From Cyrtodaria siliqua (taxonomy: Eukaryota; Mollusca; Bivalvia; Adapedonta; Hiatellidae): 64,000 nucleotides of DNA. Below are positions 33,948 through 45,740 of this stretch, piece by piece. Position 1 is the stretch's first letter, and every line of letters begins with the position of its first letter. Position numbers and translations under genes: made by a program. The notes under the pieces are model-generated. The model saw nothing but the letters and a program-made list of their open reading frames with translations. It made no database searches and was not told where the DNA came from. The stretch is from NCBI GenBank assembly GCA_037043455.1, contig JAWPHD010010283.1, positions 1 through 64,000 of the forward strand, given 5' to 3'.

Positions 33948-35220
33948 ATCCATAGAAGTTGACTATTTTCATAGAGCGTTATTATTCATGAATATAGAAA
34001 TTCAGATAACTATTACTGTGTATGGAAACCATTGAACGCTCTAGTACTGTGATGGAGTTTGACCTAATTCGAGATTCCATATACTGCATATAGTGCACAG
34101 TGAAGCGTGAATTTGCTGTACCCCTCGTGTATGGAGATAGTAAATTGTGAATTCCACGTTCTGTATAATGTTTTGAGTCGATGTGAAATACATTTTGTTC
34201 TAATAAAATTCGAAGGAATTGTTGTATAGATATATGTGTGTTTTATATTGAGAATAAAGTTGCTTTAGACCTCACTGTGCAGATCGGCAATATTCGGGAG
34301 GCGTTTCATGAAAGTAATGTATTGTTGGAATAGCCTGACGTCATAGCCTCTGTTTCATATTTATTTATTTTGATGCTGATGCGGCCATCTTTTTTTCACA
34401 CATGAAATCAAAGAGAGCTTTTGACGTTGTACAATTAGGCGTATACACTTTGTCGTAAGTAGAATATGTGTTGTAATGTGGAGAGAGTTGACACCGTCGA
34501 CTGGTGTACGTATCAATAAAGTGTGCAGACGCAGTTGATGACTGGTTTGTTATTGTTCGTCAACTTCGTGTTTGTATAGCGTGACCTAGTTTACTGCGCT
34601 TGATGACATAACTTGTTTGTCAATCAATTTCCATGATTAAATATACGGGTGAAAAGTCGGAGGGTAGTGTGTCCACAAACAAGTTAGCACACATTTTCAG
34701 TTTATTATTTTGGAAGGTTGTGTGAGCATAAAAATCCCCTGACGATTCTAGTCGTTTGCATATTTGGTAATCTGTAGTATCTAAACTAAAAGAAGAATAC
34801 CTAGACGGAGATGTGAGAACCATGGCTGTTGTGGTAGTCAGTGTCATTAAGACCCTGTGAATACCGAATGTGTCTAGGATATTTGTGTATGACTCATGTT
34901 TCAGGAGACTTCCAGACATATTTATCTTGTGTTCTTTTGTTGCCATATAATTTTGGAAACTTAACCCTGAGGTCGCCAAGTGTTAAACATACTTGACTCG
35001 AGTCCCAGAAATCACGTGTATGATTTCCAGTGGGGTCACATCCCAGATTTTTCAAACAAACTCCCGCAGTATCTTACTTGGGCATGGTACTGTGAATATA
35101 GGTCATCCTTCGGAGGGATGTAAAGTAGTCTGTCCAGTGTACAGGGAGAACTATACCCTGTGCAATATCTCTCTGAACTTCTGTGCTAAGCAGTGATACA
35201 AAACCAGGGCCCTATATGAA
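33948..35220. other. Unassigned, relatively unique sequence
   Basis: No tandem repeat or known element. A minus frame at 34620-34979 (119 residues) and a plus frame at 34993-35196 (67 residues) have no recognisable motif, and neither is supported beyond length. Confidence 0.4.
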
Positions 35221-35228
35221 TTATATAG

Positions 35229-35390
35229 AGATTATTTAACTGCTGGGATCGATTATAGGGAAATCCTTCACAAGAGGTAGGCGTGTAGTTTTTTTCAAGA
35301 ACGAGCGCATGCGAGTAAGTAAAAAAAACAAAGCACGTCTACCATCAAGTAAAGGATTACCCATAGTCGATCTCAGCAGTTAAATAATCT
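35229..35390. mobile_element. 162-bp foldback MITE
   Basis: Arms 'agattatttaactgctggga' + 'tcgattatagggaaatcctt' pair with 'aaggattacccatagtcgat' + 'ctcagcagttaaataatct', about 40 bp with few mismatches. The centre contains 'gagcgcatgcgag'. Confidence 0.8.
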
Positions 35391-35461
35391 ATTTATTACA
35401 TTTTAAATTACGTTTTTGCAAACAAATATTCGCTTTATTGAACGTTGTCGGCGGATGATGT

Positions 35462-35489
35462 TGACGTCAGCAACACTTTATTGACGTCA
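35462..35489. promoter_or_regulatory. Two full CRE palindromes TGACGTCA, 20 bp apart
   Basis: TGACGTCA occurs at 35462-35469 and 35482-35489, preceded by 'gttgtcggcggatgatgt' and followed by 'cgactcaacgtcgcaacg'. Full CRE/ATF octamers are rare by chance and two in phase (20 bp) suggest a regulatory element. No transcript start is evident. Confidence 0.4.
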
Positions 35490-35490
35490 C

Positions 35491-36655
35491 GACTCAACGT
35501 CGCAACGTTAGTTATTATTGTGTTCTGAGTTAGTTATTAATATTTAGCGATAATGAATATTCTTGCACTGAGTTCAAACACCTGCGCCTCTTTTAGCCAT
35601 GTTGACGTACAGATAAAGTTGAGTGCTTCGGTGATGCCGAATAATTAAAAATAGACTGAATACAACATTTTTGTTCCTGAAGGATTTACTTTCGAGTGAA
35701 AAAAATTAACTTGATAACCAGTCACATTTAGCCAATCTCAATGGCTCGCTTATTTGAGAATTGAATGGAAACGGCGATGCATTCCGTTTGATATTGGCCA
35801 TCTTCACGGTAATGGATAAAATATGATATGCTGACAAAAATGGTTATTTTGCGTAATTAATTTGTTAAACATAATTGGTACGCACCAATAAAGAAATTTA
35901 ATTGTGTATTTAGCCTAATTTAGCGAGTTTTAACTGGGAATTTACGCAAATACCTTGCTTATCTGTAGCTCTGTTCTGTGACGTTTTATGTCATAGAACT
36001 ATACCAAGCCTAGTTGCACTGCCATTGTTGTGTACTGGTTAATGAAATTGAGTTCTTTAAAGTTTTAATACAGGGATGATTAGTGCCATGTGTAGTTGTG
36101 CATGTCATTGATGTGTTCCAGTTCAATGACTGTTGGCGGTGTTATGCCCCATTAAAGGACATAATATCATGCTTCCCATACCGGCAAAAAGTTCAGAACT
36201 TTTTTAAAAATTGTATTTAATTTATTGTAATTGTAATTTTTAAAAATTGTAAAGACTGAAATTTAAAAAAGGACAGAATGAATGCATGCATATATCATAA
36301 GAAAATACAAAAATGCAGACTCTTGTCACCATTTAGTATTTTCATTAAATGCATTTCAGTATGCTAACATGCAGAGAAATAAAAAAAATAGCAATATATT
36401 TAAAAAATGTAAGGCTAAACTGAGGCATATACAAGTTCAACTAACACGAGTTCCAAAGAATCTAGAAAGATCGCGCTGCAAATTCAGAAATGCTACATAC
36501 ACCAATATTTTGAGTAATCGCACCTTTTGTATTGTTTCATGTTGATTGAACAATCAACCATAAAATGAACCCAATTCAGAAACAGCCGATTAACACCGGT
36601 TCACACTTGCCATTGTTCCAGTTTACGCTACCGTGTGTACAACTAATTAGTAGGC
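35491..36655. other. Unassigned AT-rich sequence
   Basis: No recognised repeat. An 87-residue plus frame at 36282-36545 is unremarkable. Confidence 0.4.
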
Positions 36656-36661
36656 ACTTAA

Positions 36662-36968
36662 AGGGACACATGGCAATCTTGCAGTATTTGAAATGGGTGA
36701 AACAATTTATATATCCAGTATCATTTTTACTTTTACCCTGGTTACATTTAAATAAATAAAATTTTAAGTATTCCTATTTCGTCTTATTATACTATAAGTT
36801 TTAATATATTACTGGTGCAATAATATAAAAAAAAAAAATAATAGAAAAAAACAAATGGCTTAATACAATTCTTATAATTAACATTAATGATTGAACAAAT
36901 GCAATTTATGTAGAAAAAGTAACGGGATGCTGCTAGTTTTTGAAAACTCAAGATTGCCATGTGTTCCT
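36662..36968. mobile_element. 307-bp TTAA-flanked MITE
   Basis: TTAA at 36658-36661 and 36969-36972 flanks inverted ends AGGGACACATGGCAATCTTG (left) and AGGAACACATGGCAATCTTG (right, complemented). A TTAA target fits piggyBac- or Kolobok-type mobilisation. No gene inside. Confidence 0.85.
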
Positions 36969-37077
36969 TTAACACTTATCAGTGATCGTAAAGTTCAAAA
37001 ACACAGACAGGCTGAGTATCTCTGGCTAATTCGTAAGCAAACATTTTCAAATTTTCTGTTTTGATCAGCCATTTTGG

Positions 37078-37091
37078 CCGCTAGAGGGCGC
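37078..37091 (+). promoter_or_regulatory. CTCF-like site CCGCTAGAGGGCGC
   Basis: Matches 13 of 14 positions of the commonly quoted bilaterian CTCF core CCASYAGRKGGCRS. It is a single site in otherwise unannotated DNA. Binding is inferred. Confidence 0.3.
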
Positions 37092-37419
37092 CACATTATT
37101 TGATGTTTTACCTGGCTCGATCACGCAGTTAAATCTGTGAATAATGTCACAACTTTATATGACAGATAATGTTGAGCGCGGGGACACAAACCAGTTGATT
37201 GACAGCAAGAGGCGTAACAGTTGGCGGAGTCTTATCGCACCGACAATTTGACAGTGGTTTTCAATAAACGCTGACATAATTAGTTTATCGATCTAAATTG
37301 ATTGTCACTAAGTAGCTAAAACACTCAGCGGGATAGTGGCCTATAAACAGTGAAAGACTTTGTAAATTAGAATTTGGGATTTTCTGAGATCTTTTAGACA
37401 AAATCGGTCGGAAATTTGG

Positions 37420-37519
37420 ATTCGCCAGACCGCCGATGTCTGGCGAATTTGGTGTGTATTTCTTACGGTTTTCATTCGCCAGTTCAGGTTACTTTTCGCC
37501 TATGGCGATTTGGCGAATG
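37420..37519. repeat. Two adjacent hairpins built on 'attcgcca' / 'tggcgaat'
   Basis: 'attcgccagac' (37420-37430) pairs perfectly with 'gtctggcgaat' (37438-37448) across a 7-nt loop. 'cattcgcca' (37473-37481) pairs with 'tggcgaatg' (37511-37519), with a nested 'tcgcc' / 'ggcga'. Likely the end structure of an unidentified element or an RNA hairpin. Confidence 0.6.
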
Positions 37520-38140
37520 GCCTAGTAAGCCTATAAAAATTAACCATTGGTATTCGTGAACAATCGTAAAGATGTGTTAATGCTCTGATCAATGAAATGT
37601 GAACCCCAAATTGTACTTTTGTTTTCGATCGCTGTCGTACAAATTCATTACCTCACCGGTTGACTCATAAAATATGTTACAATTTTAGCCTAATAATTTG
37701 AATCGATAAAGCATATCGTCAGAGAACAAGTTAAATGTCAACACTAAATTTCCTTCATAGGAGGGAGAACAGCCTAAAAAACAGCGGGTTAAAGTCAATA
37801 CTTGTCAAAAAAAATAAACTAACATCTTGTGTGGTGTCACATATTACTAATTAGTACTGTGAACAATTTAACGTTTTTGCAACAACGGTGTCGGACAAAC
37901 ACTGGTATAAATTGTCCTTGAAAGCAGTGGGAAAACCTGAAAAAACTCTCTTGGGATAGTTTTGTTCTCAAAAAACTGTGGGAACCCTGTAATACACTAA
38001 CTTTGTACAGACTAGTTCTCCTGCTACTGTGGCTGGCATTCAACAAATAGTGACATATATCATTGCCATGTGCCGGTTGAATGAATGTTGAAAATGTGTT
38101 ATGGTCCCCTGCACATTTAGCCAGTAGAGCATCCACAGAC
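37520..38140. other. Unassigned sequence
   Basis: Minus frame 37837-38310 (157 residues) overlaps the tandem repeat that follows and a diverged 'gaatgttga' / 'tagttctcctg' fragment of the 155-bp family. No gene supported. Confidence 0.4.
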
Positions 38141-38149
38141 TCTTTCACC

Positions 38150-38575
38150 TCTTGTCTGCACCGTATTTTCAATACTATAACACTTAGAGATACCAAACTT
38201 GGTATGTGGATACATCTTGCGATAGCTGTGTGTCGCATACCAAAATAAGGCCACTGTGACTTTGACCTTGACCTGTGACCTTTGTCATAGAAAATGCTTG
38301 TCCAGAACATATTTTCAATACTATAACACTAAGTCTTAGAGATAGCAAACTTGGTATTTAGATACATCTTGGGATAGCCATGTGTCGCGTACCAGAATAA
38401 GGTAATTGTGACCTTGACCTGTTACCTCTGTCATAGAAAATGCTTGTCCGGACCATATTTTCAATACAATAACACTTAGAAATACCAAACTTGGTATGTT
38501 GATACATCTTGGGATAGCGGTGTGTCGCATACCAAAATAAGGTCACTGTGACCTCTGTCATACCCCAAACATTGT
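38150..38575 (+). repeat. About 145-bp tandem repeat, three units
   Basis: Units contain 'cttagagataccaaacttgg', 'gatacatcttg.gatagc', 'gtgtcgcataccaaaataag', 'gaccttgacctgt' and 'tcatagaaaatgcttgtcc', at about 38185, 38335 and 38475. Confidence 0.85.
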
Positions 38576-38664
38576 GAGAAGCATCAGTATGAAGTGGAAC
38601 TGCGCATATACATGAAGTCATGGGGTATGCGTTTGCAAGGGTATTAATAACCTTCTGTGATAGT

Positions 38665-39730
38665 TATGGCTCCCCCACACAAAGTGTGGAGGGGAGCCAT
38701 ATTGATTTTGTGTTGACTGTGTCACAAACGATGTCCGATCAATAACTAGAGAATGGTTGGACCTAGGGTCCTCAAACTTAGAAGGATGGTTGATCATGAC
38801 CATTAGATGACCCCTATTGATTTTGGGGTCACTAGGTCAAGGTCGCGGTGACATTGACTATCAAAACGATTCCGATCAATAACTAGAGAATGGTTGGACC
38901 TAGGGTCCTCAAACTTGGAAGGATGGTTGGTCATGACCAGTAGATAACCCCTATTGATTTTGGGGTCACTAGGTCAAAGGTCAAGGTCACGATGACATTG
39001 ACTATCTTAATGATATCCGATCAATAACTACACAATAGTTGGACCTAGGGTCCTCAAACTTGGAGGGATGGTTGGTCATGACCAGTAGATGACCCGTATT
39101 GATTTTGGGGTCACTAGGTCAAAGGTCAAGGTCACGGTGACTATCAAAACGATATCCGATCGATAACTACACAATGGTTAGATCTATTGATTTTGGGGTC
39201 ACTAGGTAAAGGTCAAGATCGTGGTGACATTGACTATAAAATCGATGTTCACTAGGTCAAAGGTCAAGGTCGCGGTGACATTGACTATCAAACGATGTCT
39301 GATCAATAACTAGAGAATGGTTGGACCTAGGGTTCTCAAACTTGTAAGGATGGTTGGTCATGACCAGCATATGACCCCTATTGATTTTGGGGTCACTAGG
39401 TCAAAGGTCAACGATGTCCAATCAATAACTAGAGAATGGTTGGACCTAGGGTCCTCAAACTTGGAAGGATGGTTGGTCATGACCAGAACATGACCCCTAT
39501 TGATATCAAAACGATCCCCGATCAATAACAAAACAATGTCCAATCAATAACTAGAGAATGGTTGGACCTAGGGTCCTCAAACTTGGAAGGATGGTTGACC
39601 AGTAAATGTCACTGATACAGATAGTAGATACAGTCACAGGGATATTGAATATCAAAACGATCTCAGATCAATGAGAACGGTGGACCTAGAGTCGTCAATT
39701 ATGTCTGTTCGGGCGAGTGGGGGAGCCATA
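38665..39730. mobile_element. TIR element with tandem 'aggtcaaggtcacggtgac' core
   Basis: The ends 'tatggctcccccac' and 'gtgggggagccata' are inverted, and the left end is itself a hairpin ('tggctcccccacac' against 'gtggaggggagcca'). The interior repeats 'tccgatcaataactag', 'gaatggttggacctagggtc', 'tcaaacttggaaggatggtt' and 'tgattttggggtcactaggt' about six times with a period near 135 bp. Confidence 0.8.
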
Positions 39731-40489
39731 GGTTTTTGTCCCATGGACAATAACAATTTCTAGTTTTAGTTTGACATTCTTTTGATCTACATCATTATTA
39801 ATTTCGCTTAGTTTTGTACACTCTTTTTGTGATGTCTGGGCGATCTCTGTAGTGTAAGGAAACACGCTTTTCTTTCGAGAAAAGAGATTCAAGTTCAAGT
39901 CTTGGCAGGGACCTGACACACTGAGTTGTACATACAAATATTTTTTCCCACATCAGTAATGTTGTTTTTGTACAGCATGAACTTAAAAATATGTACATTT
40001 GATAGTCATTCATCATATTATTACCGCATGTAAATTGTAATTATTCATACATATTCAGAGTGTGTTTTTATATAATTGTGCTTTAAAAATATTATTTATA
40101 GTCAAAAGAATACATATAGCCGGAATACATATTTATAGCCGAAATCACCTATAGCGAATTGTCGGTTTTAATGAAGGTCCTTTTTGTCCAGCTCCTCCAG
40201 TCTTTGCTTTATATAAAAATAGCAAATATAGCTCTTCCTTGGTTATAGCAAAGCACTTAAATTGGACGTTTAGTTTCAAATAAAAAACTTTTTATCTTTA
40301 TTTTGCTTTTCCATTTTGTTTCATGCCATTGCTACACCAAATAGAACTCGCTATTAATTTTACACAAACAAACCACACATGATGCTCTAATTCCAATGCA
40401 ATGAATTAAAACAAATATATTCTACAATTTTCATTCTTATTGCCGCTCGTCGTCATAGTATATATTGTATACTATGACTTTTCTTGTTA
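39731..40489. other. Unassigned AT-rich sequence
   Basis: No recognised gene. A small palindrome 'catagtatat' / 'atatactatg' lies at about 40455-40477. Confidence 0.4.
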
Positions 40490-41115
40490 TTTCTATTTTA
40501 TTAGTTTATTCATAACCTTAGCATGACACCATAAAATAATAGAAAGGTGTTCCACAGAACATTTGCGTCGCCTGCCATGTGCTAATTTAACGACATTCCC
40601 TGAGGTAAGATGTAACTCTACATTGAGTTGGACATGTTTAACGACATTCCCTGAGGTAAGATGTAACTCTACATTGAGTTGGGCATGTTTATTGACATTC
40701 CCTGAGGTAAGATGTAACTCTACATTGAGTTGGACATGCTTAACGACATTCCCTGAGGTAAGATGTAACTCTACATTGAGTTGGACATGCTTAACGACAT
40801 TCCCTGAGGTAAGATGTAACTCTACATTGAGTTGGACATGCTTAACGACATTCCCTGAGGTAAGATGTAACTCTACATTGAGTTGGACATGTTTAACAAC
40901 ATTTCCTGAGGTAAGATGACATGTATAACGACATTCCCTGAGGTAAGATGAAGATGTGTGTAAAGTTTTATGAACATAGGTCAAATACTTTTCAAGTTAT
41001 GGCCAATGTTAGGTTTCATGTTAAAATTTAACGAATGATGGACACTGATGGCAATGACGGACCATGAAAGATGACTGACAAATTGATACCTAAGTGTCTG
41101 CCATGCTACGCAGGT
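40490..41115 (+). repeat. Dispersed repeat with internally expanded 51-bp monomer
   Basis: Flanks match 25610-26075. Between them the 51-bp monomer 'gtaactctacattgagttgg' + 'acatg(c/t)ttaacgacattccc' + 'tgaggtaagat' is repeated six to seven times from about 40595 to 40935; starts at 40612 and 40663 confirm the period. Both strands stay open through the array (163- and 118-residue frames), an effect of 51 being 17 codons. The sequence is unrelated to the 51-bp satellite at 7.8-16.6 kb. Confidence 0.9.
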
Positions 41116-41380
41116 GACACATTCAATTATCTGAGGCTTCCTGCCGAATTTCCTAGAAATCCAACAAGCCATTTAGGAGGAGTAGCGCCAACAAGAAATT
41201 TAAAGTAAATGTCAAGGGGCTGTTACTCCATCAAAAATCAGCGAACTGGAAAAAAACGCAATAGGCACAACTAAAAATCATAGCTTCCTGTTAAGTTTGG
41301 TCAAATCCAACAGTATTAACAAACAAAAAAAAAAAAAAATGAAAAAAAGTAATTAAACAGAAAATGAAAATAAAAATAAA
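41116..41380 (+). repeat. Fragment of the 'cttcctgccgaatttc' family
   Basis: Shares 'ttcctgccgaatttcctag', 'aaatccaacaagccatttag' and 'gccaacaagaaatttaaagt' with about 5510-5575 and 55940-56020, ending in A-rich sequence at about 41325-41340. Confidence 0.65.
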
Positions 41381-43130
41381 CAAGAGGCCCAAGAGAGCCT
41401 GTGGACGCTCTACTTGCTAACATGGCTCTTATAACATCAATGAAGCGAGAGACTGCCATTTATGTTTTTTTGAAAGTTTTGGGCAAAATACAGCTTATCA
41501 ACTAAATCAAGGGCCATAACTATAGCATTTTTAACTTAATCAAGGGCAATAACTGCGCTGTTAATGGTCCGATCTAGCTGGTTTTCAAACTTGTCCGAGC
41601 TTTGCAAGTTTGCTAAAGATCCAGTAATAAATGACGGTTCTAGAGTGTTCACAAGGCTTAATATGGCATTTTTCAGCAAAATAAGGGCCATAACCTCTTG
41701 CCGGTTTTTGAACTTGTTCGAAATTCCATTGATATAAAGACACTGGCAAAGTTAAGTAAAGATCCGATTAATATTGAAGGCCCCAGAGTGTTCACAAGGC
41801 AAAATATAGCATTTTTTAGAAAAAACAAGAGGCCCAAGAGGGCCTGTGGACGGTCTACTGGCTAACATGGCTCTTATAACATCAATGAAGCGAGAGACTG
41901 CCATTTACGTTTTTTTGAAAGTTTTGGGCAAAATACAGCTTATCAACTAAATCAAGGGCCATAACTAAAGAATGGTTACTGGTCCGATATGAATGATTTT
42001 CGAACTTCTCCAAGCTTAGGCCAAAAATAAAAATAGGTGTGTTTCCTATTGCATGCTCTGAAAAAATAGGGTCGGTAGGTAGGCATTTTTTTTTTTTTTC
42101 TTTTTTTTTTTTGGAGCAAGATATTGTGAGATTCTACATGTATTTATCACATAAACCCTATACAAGTTGATGATACAGCTGAAAGTTTCTCTGTGATGTA
42201 AGTTTACCTCGATATATTGTGATAAATCATTGTTCAGAACAAATAAACTTTTCTTTTTTTTTTCTTTTTTTTCTTTTTTTTTTTTTTTTAAATTTTGTTT
42301 CATAAAAAGTTTTAGGGTCGGCCTCCTAAAATTAGGGTCGGTCGGGCCACCGGAAACACAGGTATTTTTTCTTTTGGCCTTATCGTCTTGACGAGGCAAA
42401 ATATAGCATTTTTAACTAAATCAAGGGCAATAACTCCGCTATTAATGGTCCGATTTAGCTGGTTTTCGAACTTGTTCGAGCTTTCATTTATATTAACAAT
42501 CTATGCAAGTTTGGTAAAGATCAAATAATAAATGAAGGTGCTAGAGTGTTCACAAGGCAGAAAATGGCATTTTTCAGAAAAAACAAGGGCCATAACTCTG
42601 GTGTTACTGACCCAATTTAGCTGATTTTCGAACTTGTCCAAGCTATAATTGGTATTAACAATATATGCAAGTTTGGTAATGATCAAATAATAAATGAAGG
42701 TGCTAGAGCATTCACAAGGCAGAAAATAGCTATTTTGAAGAAAAAAAAAGGGCCATAACTCCGGTGTTATTGATCCGATTTGGCTGGTTTTTCTTGTCCG
42801 AGCTTTCATTGATATTAACAATCTGTGCAAGTTTGGTAAAGATCAAATAATAAATGAAGGTGCTAGAGTGTTCACAAGGCTTAATATGGCATTTTTCAGC
42901 AAAACAAGGGCCATAACTCTGGTGAAATTATTCTGAACTGGCTGGTTTTCAAACCTGTCCGAGCTTTCATTGATATTAACAACCTGTTAAAGCTTGGTAA
43001 AGATCGGATGAAAAATGAAGGCTCTAGAGTGTTCACAAGACAAAAGTTAACGACGGACGGATGACGGACGGACAACGGACAACTTGCCATCCCATAAGCT
43101 CTGCTGGCTCTTGGCCAGTAGAGCTAAAAA
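41381..43130 (+). repeat. Modular element with 'aagggccataactc' core (about 160-bp units)
   Basis: Two heads 'acaagaggcccaagag.gcc' at about 41382 and 41826, each followed by 'taacatggctcttataacat'. Core units contain 'caagggccataactctg', 'ggctggttttcgaacttgtc', 'attgatattaacaatctg', 'tttggtaaagatcaaataat' and 'gtgttcacaaggc'. The block ends 'aaaagttaacgacggacg' (43043) and 'tggctcttggccagtagagc'. Poly-T tracts at about 42087-42112 and 42248-42290 sit in an unrelated inserted segment. Confidence 0.85.
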
Positions 43131-44486
43131 TCAAAAAATACTAAAAAAAAAAAAAAACAATAAAAAAACAAGATGGCCAAGATGGCCTTAAATCGATCAC
43201 CTGAGTAATGGCACATTATCGAACTTCTTCGAAATCTTATGGTCATATACAATCTGTGCAAGTTTGGTTAAGATTGTTCAGGAAATGTGGCCTCTGTTGT
43301 TAACAACATTGATATAAAGACACTGACAAAGTTTGGTAAAGATCAAATACAAAATGAAGGTGCTAGAGTGTAACACCTGGGGCAGGGCCAAATGTGACCC
43401 CAGGGCTACATATAATATATGAGCTGTGTGCCTTGTGGTTTCAGAGAAGAAGATTTTTCAAGTCTTTCCCTGGGGCATGGCCAAATATGACTCCAGGGTC
43501 ACCATTTGAACAAACTTGGAAAAGGAGCATAAAAGTATAGTAAATGCAAAATATTAAACCTCTGGCTCTTGTAGTTTTTCCTATATAAATCTATGTAAAA
43601 CTGTGACAGCAGGGCGGGGCCAAATTTGATCCCAGGGTCACCATTTGTTCCCAGGGTCACCATTTGAACAAACTTGGTAGAGAACCATAAGCTTATAGCA
43701 AATGCAAAATATTAAACCTCTGGCTCTTGCAGATTCAGAGAAAAAGATTTTTTTATGTTTTCCCTATACAAGTCCCCATACAAGTCTATGTAAAACTGTG
43801 ACGCACAGGGCGGGGTCACCATCTGAAAAAACTTGGTAAAGGACCATAATCTTATAGTAAATGCAAAATATTAAACCTCTGGCTCTTGCAGTTTCAGAGA
43901 AGAAGATTTTTTCATTTTCCCAGGGTCATCATTTGAACAAACTTGGTAAAGGACCATAATCTTATAGTAAATGCAAAATATTAAACATCTTCAGAGAAGA
44001 AGACTTTTTTTTTCCTTTACAAGTCTATGTAAAACTGTCACTCACGGGGCGGGGCCAAATTTGACGTCAGGGTCACTATTTGAATAAACTTGATAGAGGA
44101 CCATAAGCTTATAGCAAATGCAAAATATTAAACAGTTTCAGAGAAGATTTTTTTTTTCCTATACAAGTCTATGTTAAACTGTGACCCACGGGGCGGGGCC
44201 AAATTCGACGTCAGGGTCACTATTTGAAAAAACTTGATAGAGGACCATAAGCTTATAGCAAATGCAAAATATTAAACAACTGGCTCTTGCAGTTTCAGAG
44301 AAGAAGATTTTTTTCCTATATAAGTCTATGTAAAACTGTGATCCCCCGGAGCGGGGCCAAATTTGACACCAGGTTCACCATTTGAACAAACTTGGTAGGG
44401 GACCATAAGCTTATAGCAAACGCAAAATATTAAACCTCTGGCTCTTGCAGTTCCAGTAAAGATTTTTTCAATTTTTCCCTATACAA

Positions 44487-45053
44487 ATGTAACATGTACC
44501 GAGCGGTCTTGTACGACTGAGCAGCAAATGCAATATGATTGTACTGGAGCGAGCAGCAAATGCAATAGGATTGTTTCCAATTTCAGATTGAGCTACTTGC
44601 TCGAAGAAAATGATATTTACAAACAACAAATCAACCAATATAATTAACAGATGAGCAACTATGATTATAATATGATTGTGTTAAATTGCTGTATATTGAA
44701 CAATGTGGCAAATAGCCTTACTAGTCTTCACTGCTGAGAATATAAGGCTCGCTCTATTCGGGCTACCTTCCAAGGTCGTCCACAGTTACAACTAGAAGGT
44801 TCTTACCAATTGCTCTTTCTATTGCAATCAGGATCACTTCCAAAATCGTCCAGCTTATATACAGTCCTGAACCATCCCAGTTCTGATTGGTCGTTAATTT
44901 GATTGGACAAAATAGTGATTGGTCAATGTATCTGATTGGTTCGATTTCAATCCGTTTTGTGAAACAAGAAATTAACCGGAAGTTATAATATACGTAAGTA
45001 AAACGTTTTGCACGAACGGGGATAATTAAATAGACGAATACAAAATTCATCAC
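44487..45053 (-). mobile_element. 567-bp insertion with its own promoter (possible solo LTR)
   Basis: Splits the repeat phrase 'cctatacaagcctatgtaaa', with ACAA at both joins (44483-44486 and 45054-45057). On the minus strand it has four CCAAT boxes and a TATA box. Size, 4-bp duplication and an internal pol II promoter fit a solo LTR, but clean TG..CA ends do not align with the duplication. A retroposed promoter or MITE remains possible. Confidence 0.5.
44854..44939 (-). promoter_or_regulatory. Four evenly spaced CCAAT boxes plus TATATAAG
   Basis: Minus-strand CCAAT at 44935-44939, 44918-44922, 44902-44906 and 44886-44890 (spacing 16-17 bp), then TATATAAG at 44854-44861. A start site would be expected near 44825-44832. 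Frames downstream are short and unrecognised. Confidence 0.55.
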
Positions 45054-45740
45054 ACAAGCCTATGTAAAACTGTGAGCCCCCGGGGCGGGGCCAAATGTGA
45101 CCACAGGGTCATGATTTGAACAAACTTGGTAAAGGATCATAATCTTATAGTACATGCAACATATTAAACAACTGGCTCTTGCAGTTTCGGAGAAGAAGAT
45201 TTTTTTCCCAGGGCGGGGCCAAATTAGACCCCAAGGTCACCATTTGAACAAACTTAGTAGAGGACAATAAGCTGATGCTACATGTAATACATGAAAGCTC
45301 TGTGCCTTGTGGTTTCAGAGAAGAAGATTTTTTAAAGTTTTTTCCTATGTAAGTCTATGAAAAACATGCAAAATCTCAATATACAAATTTTGGATCCCCA
45401 GGGCATGGCAATTTTTGATTCCGGGGACTTCATTTAAACAAACTTGATAGTCTAGGTGTTGGCGATCATTTTAAAAGAAAAAATGTTGAAATCTGTCCAG
45501 CGGTTCTTGAGAAGAAGATTTTTTAAGGTTTCAATCATATATGGTAATGGCAGCTATCTTGGATGATGCGCTGACCTAATTTTAACAAATCTAAAAGTCA
45601 TTCATCTAAGGATCATCCAGGTGAAGTTTGGTCAATATTGGCCAAGCGGTTTCTGAGAAGAAGTTGTTTGTAGAAAAGTTAACGACGACGACGGACGAAC
45701 AGACGAACAGACGAACAGACGGACAAACCCCATACCATAA

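Larger units (their letters stand above)
43165..45740 (+). repeat. Modular element with 'gtgacccc..gggcggggcc' core
   Basis: Same core as 5701-6836, at least ten units of variable length (about 110-180 bp), starting from the head 'acaagatggccaagatggcc'. It ends 'aaaagttaacgacgacg' and imperfect GACGAACA repeats at about 45674-45725. Interrupted by an inserted segment at 44487-45053. Confidence 0.88.

Noticed and set aside
34620..34979. 119-residue minus frame
   Set aside because: No recognisable motif, no splice or promoter context, low-complexity Thr run; length alone is insufficient.
37837..38310. 157-residue minus frame
   Set aside because: Translates the 145-bp tandem repeat and fragments of another repeat family.
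40493..40984. 163-residue minus frame and 118-residue plus frame
   Set aside because: Both read the same 51-bp tandem expansion, whose single-copy homologue at 25.8 kb is not in a gene.
44763..45053. 96-residue minus frame across the CCAAT/TATA region
   Set aside because: It runs through the promoter motifs themselves, so it is unlikely to be the coded product.
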